Assembly (NCBI GenBank): GCA_011032825.1
Contig: JAADJZ010000021.1
Span: 372,001 to 436,000 of the forward strand
DNA from: Massariosphaeria phaeospora
Lineage: Eukaryota > Ascomycota > Dothideomycetes > Pleosporales
DNA: 64,000 nt
Direction of reading: 5' to 3'
The notes below the pieces were generated by a model. That model did not search any database. It was given only the letters and a program-made list of their open reading frames with translations, and had not been told where the DNA came from. Position numbers and translations under genes: made by a program. How positions within the stretch are numbered: the stretch's first letter is position 1; each line of letters starts with the position of its first letter. This document shows, one piece after another, positions 1 through 10,546 of this stretch.

Positions 1-917
1 TGGTAATGTTCAAGCCTCTATCAAGCTCCTATACCAAGGCCCTTACCACCTACCTCCAACAAAGCCTCGGGCGAGTTCCAATACGTAAGGGCGACTTCTT
101 CCCGCTGTTTTGGGAAGCCTAGGGTGCCTCGTTCAAGAAGGCTACCGTACTCAAGTCTTTTGAAGCTACTGGTATTTGGCCTATAGATCGAGAGAAAATA
201 CTCAAACGCTTCACCGATAAGGCTCCGGATAGAGCCTCACGATCGTCAGCTCTCACCGATAAGAATTGGATCCATATAGAGCGCCTTGTAAGAGCTGCAG
301 TTACCGACACTAGCGCAGAGGAGTCGAAGCAGCTCTCTCAATCAGTACACTATCTCTATGTACAAAATGAGCTGCTTCACCATAAAAACCAGGGCTTGAA
401 GACTGCCCTTACTACTTACAAGAAGCACAAGAAGAAGGGCTCTGTCCTTAACCTCCAGCAGCGCAAGGAGTATCATGGTGGAGCTATCATGTAGTCGCCG
501 CGGAAGATCCGGAAAGCAATGGCTCGTAAGGTGGTCAAGCAGCGTACGAAGAAAAAGCTAGAGTTGCAAAAAGCAAACACTAAGGAGCTTAAGGCAGCTG
601 CTACTTTGTACAACAAAAAAATCGCGGAGGAGAAGCGTGTGGCGCGGGAGAAGCTCAAGGTTGAGCGCGATCGTGAGAAGGCTGAAAAGGCAGCTATCGC
701 GGCGGCCAAAAAAGCAGAACTCAACACCAGAAAAGAGCTTCAGACTGCCTAGTCTAGTAAGCGCAAGGCCTCACGAGTATCCTCATCTAAGGATAAGCCC
801 TAGAAACGTATGCGCGTTGCTGCAGCTCGCGCGGCGTCACCTGAAGCTGCACCAGCTGCTCCACCCAAGGTGAACCGCCGCGGCCGCAGCATCAACGTTC
901 CATCTAAATATAGATAA
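1..917 (+). pseudogene. Pogo/Fot1-like DDE transposase, decayed C-terminal part
   Basis: One frame (codons starting at position 3) runs from the window edge to TAA at 915-917, broken only by TAG codons at 120-122, 492-494, 750-752 and 801-803. The text reads as the tail of a Tc1/mariner-superfamily pogo/Fot1 transposase: an FFPLFW segment, then SFEATGIWP, then a long Lys/Ala/Glu-rich basic tail typical of these proteins. The first two TAGs sit where the family usually has Trp (TGG) and the last two where Gln (CAG) fits. Single G-to-A or C-to-T changes, as in RIP, would explain all four. The start and catalytic core lie outside the window. The element is non-functional. Family assignment is from recognised motifs only. 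Confidence 0.75.
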
Positions 918-1032
918 AACAAGTTGTACAATAGCCTCATTACAATCGCTCTACTAAAAAATCTCGTGATAATAGCTATTGTACGTGTTGTTATAGGCTC
1001 AAGTTTGTGGTGGTGAGCATGTTGGTTGGTGG

Positions 1033-1060
1033 GGCATTACGCGAACCCGGGCATTACGCG
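1033..1060. repeat. Paired GCATTACGCG motif, possible transposon end
   Basis: Two direct copies of GCATTACGCG lie at 1033-1042 and 1051-1060, about 115 bases after the transposase stop. Related GCGCATTAC / GTAATGCGC words recur at 6.7-6.9 kb and at 16675-16683, always beside repeat debris. This could be the terminal region of the relic element, but no matching left end is in the window. Confidence 0.3.
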
Positions 1061-1301
1061 CGTCAGCACGGTAGGCTAGGCGTAGTTATGCAGAAGCGCG
1101 CAAAGCCGACATCTTCATCTCTCTCTTCAGTACTACGCACTGCATGTTTGATCCGGACTGGGCACGCTGTCGCCTGGTTTTCAAGCACCAAACGAATTAC
1201 GGTACACCTAGCACCACATCGTCTGCTATAGACGGTAGCTATCTTCGAGCGCTGTTGCACCGGTGCTGGAGAACCGGCACAGAAACACGGGATTGGCCCG
1301 G

Positions 1302-1400
1302 CAATCCTCCTGGCAGTATAGGAGATTTCAGCAATTGAGAGATAGTATAGCTTCCTCTCTACAAAGCCCTATCGTATCTAGCATACTAGGTAATGTCTTA
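1302..1400 (-). repeat. Diverged dispersed repeat, copy 1
   Basis: About 100 bases align with 16771-16870, including an identical 19-base block (1359-1377 and 16828-16846) and matching flanks with scattered substitutions. Read on the minus strand both copies keep the peptide LDTIGLCR, so the repeat probably derives from a coding sequence, perhaps of a transposon. This copy has stops in that frame. The family is not recognised. Confidence 0.6.
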
Positions 1401-1499
1401 CCTGCGCACGAAAACGATGAGTTGCCATAATCAGCTTTACGCCGGAAGCGCATTTAGTTTCCGGATGCCAGATGTCGGCAACGGTTGCTTCCTAGTATG

Positions 1500-3466
1500 C
1501 TAAAGAGTAGGTAGTCTACATGACTCGTGGCTCAACCAGCAGGGCCACTCCACCACAGCGTCCTTTCCTCCAAAAGCCGTTGCCCGTCCAGCAAGGCGTG
1601 AACACCAGGCCACTCAACGGACCGCTCCGTGAGCGAACAATCAACTCTCCCCTACCCGACCCTCAGCCAGATACCTGTATAGAGTCGTTGCCTATTCAGC
1701 ATGGCGTGAACACCAGGCCGCTCGATGGACCGCCCCCGTGAGCCTCCAATCAACTCCACGATACCCTTGCAGCCCACGCACCCAATATGAGGCTGTTAAT
1801 ACTCACATCTCCAGAGCATACAGTGGACGTCTGAGCAGCTCGTATCAATATCCGGGCGACTCGACCGTCCAATCCGTCTCGGGAGCGTCCGACCAAACGA
1901 ACACCGATCGACTTGATTAGTAAGTAATCATATGCGACTACGTTCTTTAGTCATTTAACTGATTGTTCAACAGAGGAAGGCCATCGTGCGGCCAAGTCTC
2001 AGGCCACGTCCAGTACAGTGTGGGTCGTAAACGCCTTGACAACCCTAACTCGGAGCATCGACGCTGAAAACGAAAACGAGTCACCGTTTACGGTGCAGAC
2101 AACCGAACGATTTATGCGTGTTTTTCAGAAACTTCACGCCGAGAGGAAAAAATACCGTGCTGTTGTCTACCCAGCTTGAGCAGCTCCGATCTACACTCTC
2201 AGGTAAAGAGGAAGAGCTCAACAGCATGCGGACATCCACGGAAACTCAGCTTGAGCAGCTCCGATCCACACTCTCAGGTAAAGAGGAAGAGCTCAACAGC
2301 ATGCGGACTACTACAGATGATGAGGCTAAGTCGCTTCGGTATTGTATCGCATCGCGAGATGACGAGCTCGTGCTTAGCAAGCAGGCTCAGCTTGATCTTG
2401 ATCAAGAAATTGAAGACATCCGTACTGCCTTGTCTCGTGCTGAACAGGACAACGAGCAACTACGAGAGACGCAACTCGACGGGGATGAGGAGCTCGATCA
2501 TTTGAGGGCGGGGCAAGCTTCTAGAGACGGGGAAATTGTTGATCTGAAGGCTGCCCTAGCTAACAAAGAGCGAGTGATCGAGAACCTGCACGTTGAAGTG
2601 TCCTCTGCCGAGGACGACAACGAGCAATTACGAGAGACGCAGCAAACTAAGGATCAAGAAATCGAGCGTTTAGAGGCGGAGCAAGCTTCCAAAGACGGAG
2701 AAATTATTGATCTGAAGGCTACCATAGCTGACAAAGAGCAACTGATTGATAGCCTACGCGCTAAAGTGTCCTCTGCCGAGGGGGACAACGAGCAATTACG
2801 AGCGACGCAGCAAATCAAGGATCAAGAACTTGAGCGCCTGAGACCGGGACACGACGCAACTCGAAAGCGTCCAAGCACAGGCACCGACTCCCAGGCCAAA
2901 CGAGCCCGACACTTGACGTCGACAGAGATAGAGGGGCAAGGCAGTAAGTCGCTTACGTTCCTGTCTATCTGCTTAGCTTACATGGCCTAGGTTCAAGAAA
3001 TCGCACACCCCCTCTGCAGCCAGGAGTTATATCGACAACATCTTCCTCAGGCACTACAGCGCCGCGTCATACTATTAAGGGCGCTGTATCCAACGATTTG
3101 GCAGTCAACTGTGACTTGGAGTCTGTTTTCTACCAGCGGGTAGATGCTAGACTGACCGAGTTCTTGGCGAAGATCAAGGTACCGCCTAACAGATTGAACA
3201 ACCCACTTGCACCCTGCATACACGTCACCAAGAGGAAGAAGAAGCCGCAATGGACGATAACGGATGCTGGTAAGGCCGCATGCCACTTGTGCGTCAAGAC
3301 TGGTGAACCATATGTAGTAGAGTCGGGCGGTTCATACATCGTACTACCTTTACCAGAACTGGTCCGTGGCGCGGCAGAAGCAGGTAGAGAAGCGTTCTAT
3401 GTGACACGCCTTCATAAAGGCGACTTAGAGAGGGCGAAAACGGCTGGAGTCTATGCATCTGGGTAA
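1500..3466 (+). pseudogene. Coiled-coil protein gene with repeats and disrupted 5' frames
   Basis: The firm part is an exon from about 2118 to 2943, an intron at 2944-2990 (GTAAGT..CTAG) and a final exon 2991-3466 ending in TAA; the two exons join in frame. The first exon encodes a long coiled coil: a 25-residue unit beginning TQLEQLRSTL occurs twice (DNA period 75), then a 56-residue unit beginning with AEDDNEQLRE-like text occurs about two and a half times, then a basic KRPS/KRAR stretch. The second exon encodes about 150 residues of unknown fold with a CHLC motif. No ATG opens the coiled-coil frame. Upstream, a different frame (about 1976-2182) has good coding text with an ATG at 2114 and runs into TGA at 2180. 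A duplicated segment (about 1571-1650 and 1685-1760) shows one extra C in the second copy, which shifts the frame. The gene is either decayed or has 5' exons I cannot resolve. Confidence 0.5.
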
Positions 3467-4082
3467 TAATTTGGTATGTTATTGAGTTGTTAACGTGTAC
3501 ACAAGATGTGAAAGTTTGAGAATAGCACTTACTACCGCACTTTCTAAACTTTCACATATTCCCATCGTAAGTCATCTCCATAATATTATCATTGTGCAGT
3601 GCTGCGGCGAACATTGTTCGAGTTCCGTTACTAAAATGAATGGAGAATGGTGGGGGATGTGTCTGGCATGGTGCCAGATCAAAACAATTTAGCGATCGTT
3701 CTTTATATATGTGTCCGTTCCTGGTTCCATTCCCGTAAGCATTTCTCAGGCTTAGTGTGTTAGCAACTGTTCGTTCAATGTCAGGCCGCCTTCCAACACG
3801 GGTACCCTCACCTCTGGCCATATATCATCCTCTATCGCCTCATGACTAGTGTTCGTAAAACTGGGATCGATAGACTTGGAAGACAGTGAGGAAGAGACGG
3901 GCAGCTATCCTGTCAGGTAAAGTAGACGTCTAGATGTTCTTGGTGTAGCTATATAACTCCAATCAGGCCCTCTACCACCCGACTCTTGCCTCCATCTTCT
4001 CACCCCTCTCCGATCAACAATTCCATTTCTCGCCAAACTACAAACCCTATCATTATCATTTCTACCGACTATAGCCGCAGAG
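3467..4082. other. Intergenic region with one hairpin
   Basis: No coding text is convincing. A perfect 12-bp inverted repeat (3506-3517 with 3546-3557, 28-base loop) lies 40 bases after the coiled-coil gene and may mark its 3' end. The last 100 bases before the next gene are pyrimidine-rich, as in a fungal 5' leader. Confidence 0.4.
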
Positions 4083-4773
4083 ACCATCAGCGTTCAGATT
4101 CCGAACGACGCCGAACCTAACACCGAAGCCGCGAGTGGGCGGGTGAGAGCCTGGGACACGCCCAGTTTCCGGTCCAAGCTGACCTCGAGAGCCCACGCCA
4201 CGTTCTTCGTCAAACTGAAGCTCACCCATAGCGACATCACGACGTTCCTCGCGCCAGAGTTCAAAGACGACTCACAGCAAATGAGAGAAATCCAGATATG
4301 GGCGAAGGACATGGTCCTACGACTTCAGCGGAAGATGCTCCGAGACCCGAAAACCACCAAAAGAGTAGGTGTGAAACTTCCATGATAACATACGCTGATG
4401 GACTTAAGTATTGGAAGTGATCGAACAGTATCCCCGCGTTTCCAAACAAACCCTGGGCGCCACATCCTTTGATGGACGAGAACTGTACTACGCCACGGGC
4501 TTTGATGATGACATCGCTCGTCGGATGCTGAGGCCATTCACGCCAACGCTGAACCAGGATCTCATATTGCGATCGGACCTTCTCCGCGGGTACCTCGCGG
4601 CGCTCTTCGTTGGAATGTGTGAGGTGACATGGGGCTGCTGGGGCAGGTCGAAGAAGACCAAGAGCGGCATCCCCAAAATGAATATGCTACACTTCTACAT
4701 GTTCCTGCGGGGTGTACCGGGAAAATGCGACCTCCCACCGCCCTGTAAAGTGCCAGTGACCAAGGCTCTTTAG
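4083..4773 (+). CDS. Hypothetical protein, two exons, no visible ATG
   Basis: An open frame from about 4083 continues through residues WDTPSFRSKLTSRAHATFF and KDMVLRLQRKM to an intron beginning GTAGGT near 4365 and ending at an AG near 4408. It resumes as EVIEQYPRVSKQTLGATSF and ends at TAG 4771-4773. Codon use looks genuine, with a basic amphipathic middle and a C-terminal WGCWGRSKKTKSG stretch. I recognise no family. No ATG lies in frame upstream before the pyrimidine-rich leader. An ACCATC at 4083-4088 sits where a Kozak ACCATG would be expected, so the start may be mutated, or a 5' exon is missed. It could be a lineage-specific gene or a recent pseudogene. Confidence 0.45.
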
Positions 4774-5423
4774 GGAAATTCTGTGGGAGGCTCTTTGGAG
4801 GAGAACATTGGGGGCAAACCAGACGCGCTAGACGGGTAGGACGGGTCTGGAAGCGGAAGCCGCAGAAAAGCACGAATCCTTTTTTTTATTGGACATGGGC
4901 AGTCGGCTGGCGCGACAATCGCTGTGGTTCTTGAAGGCGCACGAACTGGAAGCTGATATCTGACGGCGGTGGATCAGAGGGTTAAGCGCAAGTTATTTGG
5001 TTTTTTCTCTGTTTTTTTCATTCGTTTACACGATACTACGACAGTCATGCAACTCTTATTCGCTATGTAGCATTATTTCAATATATCAGTTCCTATAGAC
5101 CTCATTCTTCCTAGAAAAACACCGTAACTCTCGTGTGGTCATTCAAGACAATCATCGTCTACTTCATTTGCATATTCTGTGTACCATACTCCCCCTCCAG
5201 CCATCACTCCTTCTTTCTATGTACTTCCAGCCTACGGCCTATTCCGATAACTATGATCAAATGTCAGCCATGGCACCAGATGAGACTCATAGACAACTTA
5301 CACTTAGTTCACATGAAAGAGTCTGGCCGACTGCGTGCTAAGGTTTTGAGGATGCTCTAAGGCAATATGTTAGTAAGAGCGGTAATCGAGAGGCTTCGAC
5401 AACTTACATGATAGCACATTGCT
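4774..5423. other. Intergenic region between convergent genes
   Basis: This stretch separates two genes that point towards each other. It is AT-richer than its surroundings after 4990 and contains T-rich runs suited to 3' ends. The short open frames in it have no coding character. Confidence 0.4.
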
Positions 5424-6280
5424 TCAGGCATCATCGACGACCTCGTCTCCGAAGTTGAAGTCGTCATCGTTGACCTCCATAATGGGCTTCCGGCGCGGGA
5501 GGGTGGTTTCAAAGATGGACTGCATCGCTGGGAGGTCCGCGGGAGAAATGAGTTGAGTGAAGTGGGCTGGGATCGACTCCACATTGGCATACACTATTTT
5601 AGTGTCGATGACCGGCAGTTCGTCGCGCTCCCTGAGCTTAAGGTCTACGGCGCTTAGAACGATTCCATGTGCGGCCGCTACGACCAACGCCCGGATGTAC
5701 CGCTTGGTGTAGGCGTAATGAGTGTTATGCCAAAGTTCTTCTATGGAGACTGCTTGTTGGACCGGACGCAGCACCATAACGAACTCCTCGTACCCGAGGT
5801 TCTCGATCATGAACTGTTTGACCTCGTTGGAAGCGAATCTCTTGAACGATTTAGCCCGACCGCGCGACGCCTCGTATTTGATAATGTGCCCCCAGACCTG
5901 TGGTGTCGTTAGATCAGACAAGATAAAAAAAGACAAATTCAAAACAAACTCACGGCTTCCTGGAGAGGCAGGCCCGTCCACATGCTGCGCTTGAGACGAG
6001 AGGCAAGACCCCTGGACCTCTGCGCCCACCAAGAGGATTCCCATGACTTTCCGTTCTCGTCCGTCATCACGAAACGCTCAATTAGGCTCAAACTGACCGT
6101 TAAGAAGATCAAGTATACCAGGAACAGGAGGCGTGATTGTAGGCGCAGGAAGTCGCAAATGGGGCTGATCTTGCCGGCTTCCCTGTCGTCCTCATCGTTC
6201 TTCGGGCCGCCCTCCTTTATTCCCCTGCCGTAGACGTTCCACTCACGTAAGGTCTTCTTTTCGGTGTGGGTAGGCGGCAT
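5424..6280 (-). CDS. Hypothetical single-pass membrane protein
   Basis: Model: complement(join(5424..5897,5954..6280)), 266 residues; the 56-nt intron is GTGAGT..CACAG in phase 0. The N-terminal 45 residues are polar and charged, followed by one hydrophobic segment (LLFLVYLIFLTVSLSLI, about residues 52-68) and a larger soluble part containing GHIIKYEASRGRAKSFKRF, a hydrophobic stretch near ALVVAAAHGIVLSAV and an acidic C-terminus ending in VVDDA. The start is the ATG at 6278-6280, the first in the frame. I do not recognise the family. The layout suggests a membrane-anchored protein with a large soluble domain; topology is uncertain. Confidence 0.65.
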
Positions 6281-6425
6281 TATAAATGCCTGCGAGGCAG
6301 CTCGAGAGTGGGAGGTAACGAAAGGGGAATGTCGAAGATCACCGGCAAGGTGGCTCTTTTGCGAGTGGGGTGTAGTAGAAGAGAAAGCAGAGGGGCGACA
6401 TGAGACTTTACCTGGCAGACGAACG

Positions 6426-6507
6426 GCGCCAAGCTACGTACCTGCCTTCACTTGAACAATCCAGGAGCGCCAAGCCACGTACTTGCCTTCACTTCGAGAA
6501 CCTGGGA
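6426..6507. repeat. 41-bp tandem duplication
   Basis: Two copies of a 41-base unit start with GCGCCAAGC at 6426 and 6467. They share ACGTAC and TGCCTTCACTT and differ at a few positions. The start of a third unit (GCGCCC) follows at 6508. Confidence 0.75.
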
Positions 6508-6705
6508 GCGCCCATATGTCCGCCGTTAGTGAGAAAGCAGTCGATTCGGATCGACGTGCCACTACCATAGATCCGGTGACTATAAACTGCATGCTGAAGG
6601 GGGGTCGACGCAAGATACGAACCCATAGACCAACGCCCCTATATTGACTTTAGGCAGGCAGGATCCTTCGATTGATACATAAGCCTACTGTAGACACCAG
6701 TAACG

Positions 6706-6895
6706 GTAATGCGCAGGCCGAGCTGAAGGTTGTTGTCTGTCGTATACATCATACGGTGTAATGCGCGTGCGACCGCCTGGAAGGGTTACTGTCTACTGTA
6801 AGCGTTAAAAAGGGTAATACGCACGAAGGGCAGAGGGTTGTTGTCTACTGTATCCACCAAGAGACTTAATGCGCCAGCGAAGCAGAGAATTGGCG
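6706..6895. repeat. Degenerate 52-56-bp tandem array
   Basis: Four units are headed by GTAATGCGC (6706), GTAATGCGC (6758), GTAATACGC (6814) and TTAATGCGC (6866), spaced 52, 56 and 52 bases. Each of the first three also carries a TTGTTGTCTACTGTA-like block about 25 bases further on. The unit is not part of any visible gene. Confidence 0.7.
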
Positions 6896-7154
6896 TGGCC
6901 ATCAAATAGCGTACCCATACAACACTGAGCAGGCACATCGACAAGAGCTGAAGAGTGAAAGGACTATTTTTCTAGACCTAAATCCAGGAGTATCTATTGT
7001 CTACTCCGTGCACACGAACTACCCCGGTCTCATTACAGCCAACTCCGCCACCACACACGTCATACGTAAGTGCTTTTGCTCCTCCATTTTTTTTTATCGG
7101 GGCATTGCAACGCGTCCGAAAGAGTTCGTACTACGGCATCATAGAATCCATAGC

Positions 7155-9053
7155 TTAGATGACACGGCCCTTGACCTGCTTGAAGTTCTTGAGGTTGATG
7201 TCCCGCCAGAACATGACGGAAACGAGACCAATCACCATGACCGTCGTACCGCCAACAGCCATCCATTTCTGCGACTCGCCATACGCCATCTCGATAGCGA
7301 GCCTGGTAGGTGTGCCCTTGGCATACGAGAGCTGAGTAGGCAAGCTGGCGTAGATGTTCATGAGTTCGCCCTGGGACTCCGCAGGAAGGAACTCGGCTAG
7401 TTTCTTGGGGAACATACCAGTCCAGATGGCGGCAGCGATGGAGCTTCCGATACCTCCACCGATGGCTGAGAACATGCCTTCAATAGCAAGTACGACGGCG
7501 ACGTGCTGGTGGTCGGTGGCGGCCATGACTGCGATCTGCTCGGTGATAACGCAGGCACCACCAGCAAAGGCGATGAAGATCTGTGACATGACGACATAGC
7601 CGATAGGAACACCAGGCTGTCTGAAGTGGATCATGAGGCCGACGCCGAGCATAGTAACAGGGACACCGAAGTAGAGGGCAATGAACTTGAAGCGGCCGGT
7701 CCAACGGATGAGTAGCCCGACGATGAGGGAGAAGAAGCAAGACCCGATGCTATAGATGTTCTGGACGTACGTGGCCTCGGTCAGGTTGACGCCGCTAACA
7801 ACCAGAAGGAAAGACGAGAAGTACGCATTCCAGATGTAGAAGCTGACGAAGAGAGTAGCTGACAGGACGCAAGCTCCGAGAACAGTGCGGTCCAGTAGTA
7901 GCTGGTAGGGAATGAAGGTCTTGGGTGCGATGAACTTCTCGTATAGAACGAAGCCGATCAACATGAGGATGCCGATGATAAAGAATGATATGACTAGAGG
8001 TGATTCCCACAGACCGTCCTGGTAGGAAAACAAACTGAATGGGAGCAGGAAGAAGACGAGGCCTCCCATCAGTAACAGGAGACCACCGACGTCAAACTCA
8101 ATGGTGTAGTATTTGATGGACTCGACCAAGGTACGGTTGCTCTTGGTTGGCACGATAAGTCCAGCGTTGACGGCCTTGCGGTAGTTCAACCAGAAAAGGA
8201 CGACGAGTGGGATACAGGAGATGAGAGTGACAAACACGAAGGCTCCATAGAACCATCGCCATCCAGGTCCGGTCATGAAGGCGGTTGCCATAGGTCCGGT
8301 GATCCAAACAGTGACGATATAAGGCGAGCTCACGTAGGCGTACATGAAGCCTCGATTCTTCAGGTGGGAAGTGTCCGCGATAAAGACGCTGATGGTATAG
8401 GAAATACCATTGTATCTGCATGGACGGTTAGCGCATATTTTTCGACTGCATTCACAAGCACATACCCAACCCAGTAGAATATTTGGGCGGCAGCAAACGT
8501 TTGCACGCCGTTGCAGGCAGCCATCATGATCAGACCGAGAACGAGGAAGCCAGTCATGATGAGGAAACCTTGGGGACGTCCGAAGATATCAAGGACCTTG
8601 GCGAGGGGCAGCTTGATCACACCTCCGATGATGTTGGCCATGATACCGGTGTAGGCGGTTAGAGAGTGCTGCATGAAGGAGCTGGTGACGAAGGGTGTCA
8701 AAGCCCCAGACGTGCCTTGCTGCATAGCATCAACGAAGGTAACGAACCACATCCTATCGCGAGGTTAGAGGCGTTTGAATGAGCTTGATGAGGCTCACTT
8801 ACAAGACATATGCAGCAATGAGGTGACTCTTGGTCCACACCATAGTGGTGGCCTCCATCTTCTTGACTCCATCTTGAGCGCCAGACGTGAAAGTGCTGTC
8901 GTCGTTGTCGACAGGATTCGTGGTGTTGACGACCGGAGGCAGACCTGCCTCGACAGCCTTGTCGACATTCAGCGTTTCGCCATCGCGGATCGGCTCGCCC
9001 CCGGTGGCCATGGGCAACTGCACCGAATTGCCGACTCTGAAGATGTTCCTCAT
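7155..9053 (-). CDS. Siderophore-iron transporter, MFS (SIT/MirB family)
   Basis: Model: complement(join(7155..8415,8466..8753,8803..9053)), 599 residues, the usual size of the family; introns are 50 and 49 nt. Members of this major facilitator group import ferric siderophores across the plasma membrane by proton symport. The hydrophilic N-terminus (about 75 residues) is followed by the expected 14 membrane segments. Family-diagnostic text includes FVTFVDAMQQGT in the first loop, FYWVGYNGISY across the second splice junction, and IADTSHLKNRG. The C-terminus is short, charged and cytoplasmic. Which siderophore is carried cannot be read from sequence. No siderophore biosynthesis gene (NRPS, SidA, SidF and the like) lies beside it. 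Three SreA-type GATA sites upstream suggest iron-repressed expression. The start chosen is the ATG at 9051-9053. Confidence 0.92.
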
Positions 9054-9493
9054 GATGGCACGAGTGCTCAGTTGGCAGACGGTAGAGGAGTTGAAGGTAC
9101 GCTCTGAGCGGACGAGGTAGGAAAGGATGAGCTGTGAAGAAACAGATGCCAACCAGTTGACCAGGACTGCGGGACGGTTAATATATGCAAAAGCTAGGAG
9201 TTCACAGGAGCGGAGCGGGCCTGCTAGGTATGCTGCAGAGCAAGGTGGTATCCGGTAGGGGGAAGTACCTTGAACTAGCGCGGCCGGGATGCTCGCCTTG
9301 TGGTGTGTAGGAAGCTCAATGCTGGTCTCGACAGGTCCACGGAAAAGAACGGGGAGCTTGGCGGGGCACTGATGGCACGACAGCACCGCGAGCAGGCCTG
9401 TCGTCTGTCCATAACCCTGCGCGCGCCGCAGTAGTGAGCACCGAGATGCACGGGGTGAATGCCGTGCTCGGCCTAGCGTGCAGAATTTTATCA

Positions 9494-9518
9494 ATCTGAT
9501 AATCAGAAGATCTGATAA
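9494..9518. promoter_or_regulatory. Two SreA-type GATA sites (ATCTGATAA)
   Basis: ATCTGATAA occurs at 9494-9502 and again at 9510-9518, 441-465 bases upstream of the transporter ATG. The word matches ATCWGATAA, the extended site known for fungal iron-responsive GATA repressors (SreA/SRE). Repression by a SreA orthologue in iron sufficiency is an inference. Confidence 0.7.
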
Positions 9519-9578
9519 GACTCGGCCCAGCGCCGGCATCGGGGCTGGCGTGCACCAATCACGACGCGGCGCGCAGAG

Positions 9579-9587
9579 TTATCTGAT
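9579..9587 (-). promoter_or_regulatory. Third SreA-type GATA site (ATCAGATAA)
   Basis: TTATCTGAT on the plus strand reads ATCAGATAA on the minus strand and fits the same ATCWGATAA consensus. It lies 61 bases beyond the nearest of the other two, giving three exact matches within 94 bases. Confidence 0.65.
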
Positions 9588-10546
9588 CCGCCGCCGGTGG
9601 GGCTAGTTGAGGAAGTGGAGTGACGCCAACCTGGGTCCTGCACCAACACGCAACACGCCGTGTCGTCCCTACCACCTCTTGATCCGCCCGCCCCGAGTGT
9701 CAAATGTCAATAGAGGCCATGCCTGCATTGCCCCTTCCGCGAGCATGGTCGCGGCGCTGAATCGTTGGCATCGTGCCTCCCGTTTTCACGCCGAACGCGC
9801 GACAGGAAAATCTCTGCCGCCCCGCGCCATCGACGACAGCGAGTTTTCGCAAGAAAGAGGGCGTTCGTGGCGTAAGTCGCGAGCTTCGCGTGACGACCGG
9901 ACACACCTGGGCACAGCACACCGACGTACTGGGTGGAAGACTGCCGGCACCGACGCCGATGACGGGGATGAGGTCAAGGACTCAAGGTGGAGAGGAGAGG
10001 ATGAGGGGACAGAGCGTCATACGCCCAGGCGCTGCTGCTCCAGCTGTTAGGTAAGCGTGGGGCTACTTCACGTGTCGGCATCTCTTCCGAGGTTTCCACG
10101 ACCTCCCACGCGTCCAAGTCATTAGACGCACTCTCCGTTCCACATTATTGCCTTCGATATCACCGTGTAGTGTCTAGTCTTCATCTCGATGAAATTAACA
10201 TCGGAACCCTCGGACTGCCCCAACTTTGCTCCGACCCCTCTATTCCGAGACTCCGGACCTTCAAGGCTATCAGATCCATCAGTGCGAATCTAAGTACGTT
10301 TGATGGCTCTATGACCCGCTTTCGCCAGGCTTGTGCATTCGCGCGCGTTCTGGGCGTCGTCGGCGCAGCATCGCAAACTTTGACTGCCGGTTTTCTTCCG
10401 AGGGTGTTCCCACAGCTATGTCTACCTGGGTCTCACTTGTCACAATCACACAAATGAACATCCAGCTGCAGTGTCAATTGATCCATTGACCTTTTCGTAC
10501 AGTACATCATCTCGTGTCACAATCATCTCATTATCTCTTTATGCAT
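9588..10546. other. Intergenic region, no gene seen
   Basis: GC-rich, with overlapping open frames on both strands but no splice-consistent model or recognisable domain. The part nearest 9590 is the distal promoter of the siderophore transporter; the part nearest 10546 is the 3' flank of the aminopeptidase gene. Confidence 0.45.

Larger units (their letters stand above)
6281..7154. other. Intergenic region with small tandem arrays
   Basis: No gene is supported here. It holds two tandem arrays, described separately (6426-6507 and 6706-6895), and the 3' flank of the siderophore transporter. Confidence 0.5.

Noticed and set aside
8799..9539. A long minus-strand frame upstream of the siderophore transporter ATG
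   Set aside because: It is the open extension of exon 1 into the promoter; its text is unlike the family, and the GATA sites lie in it.
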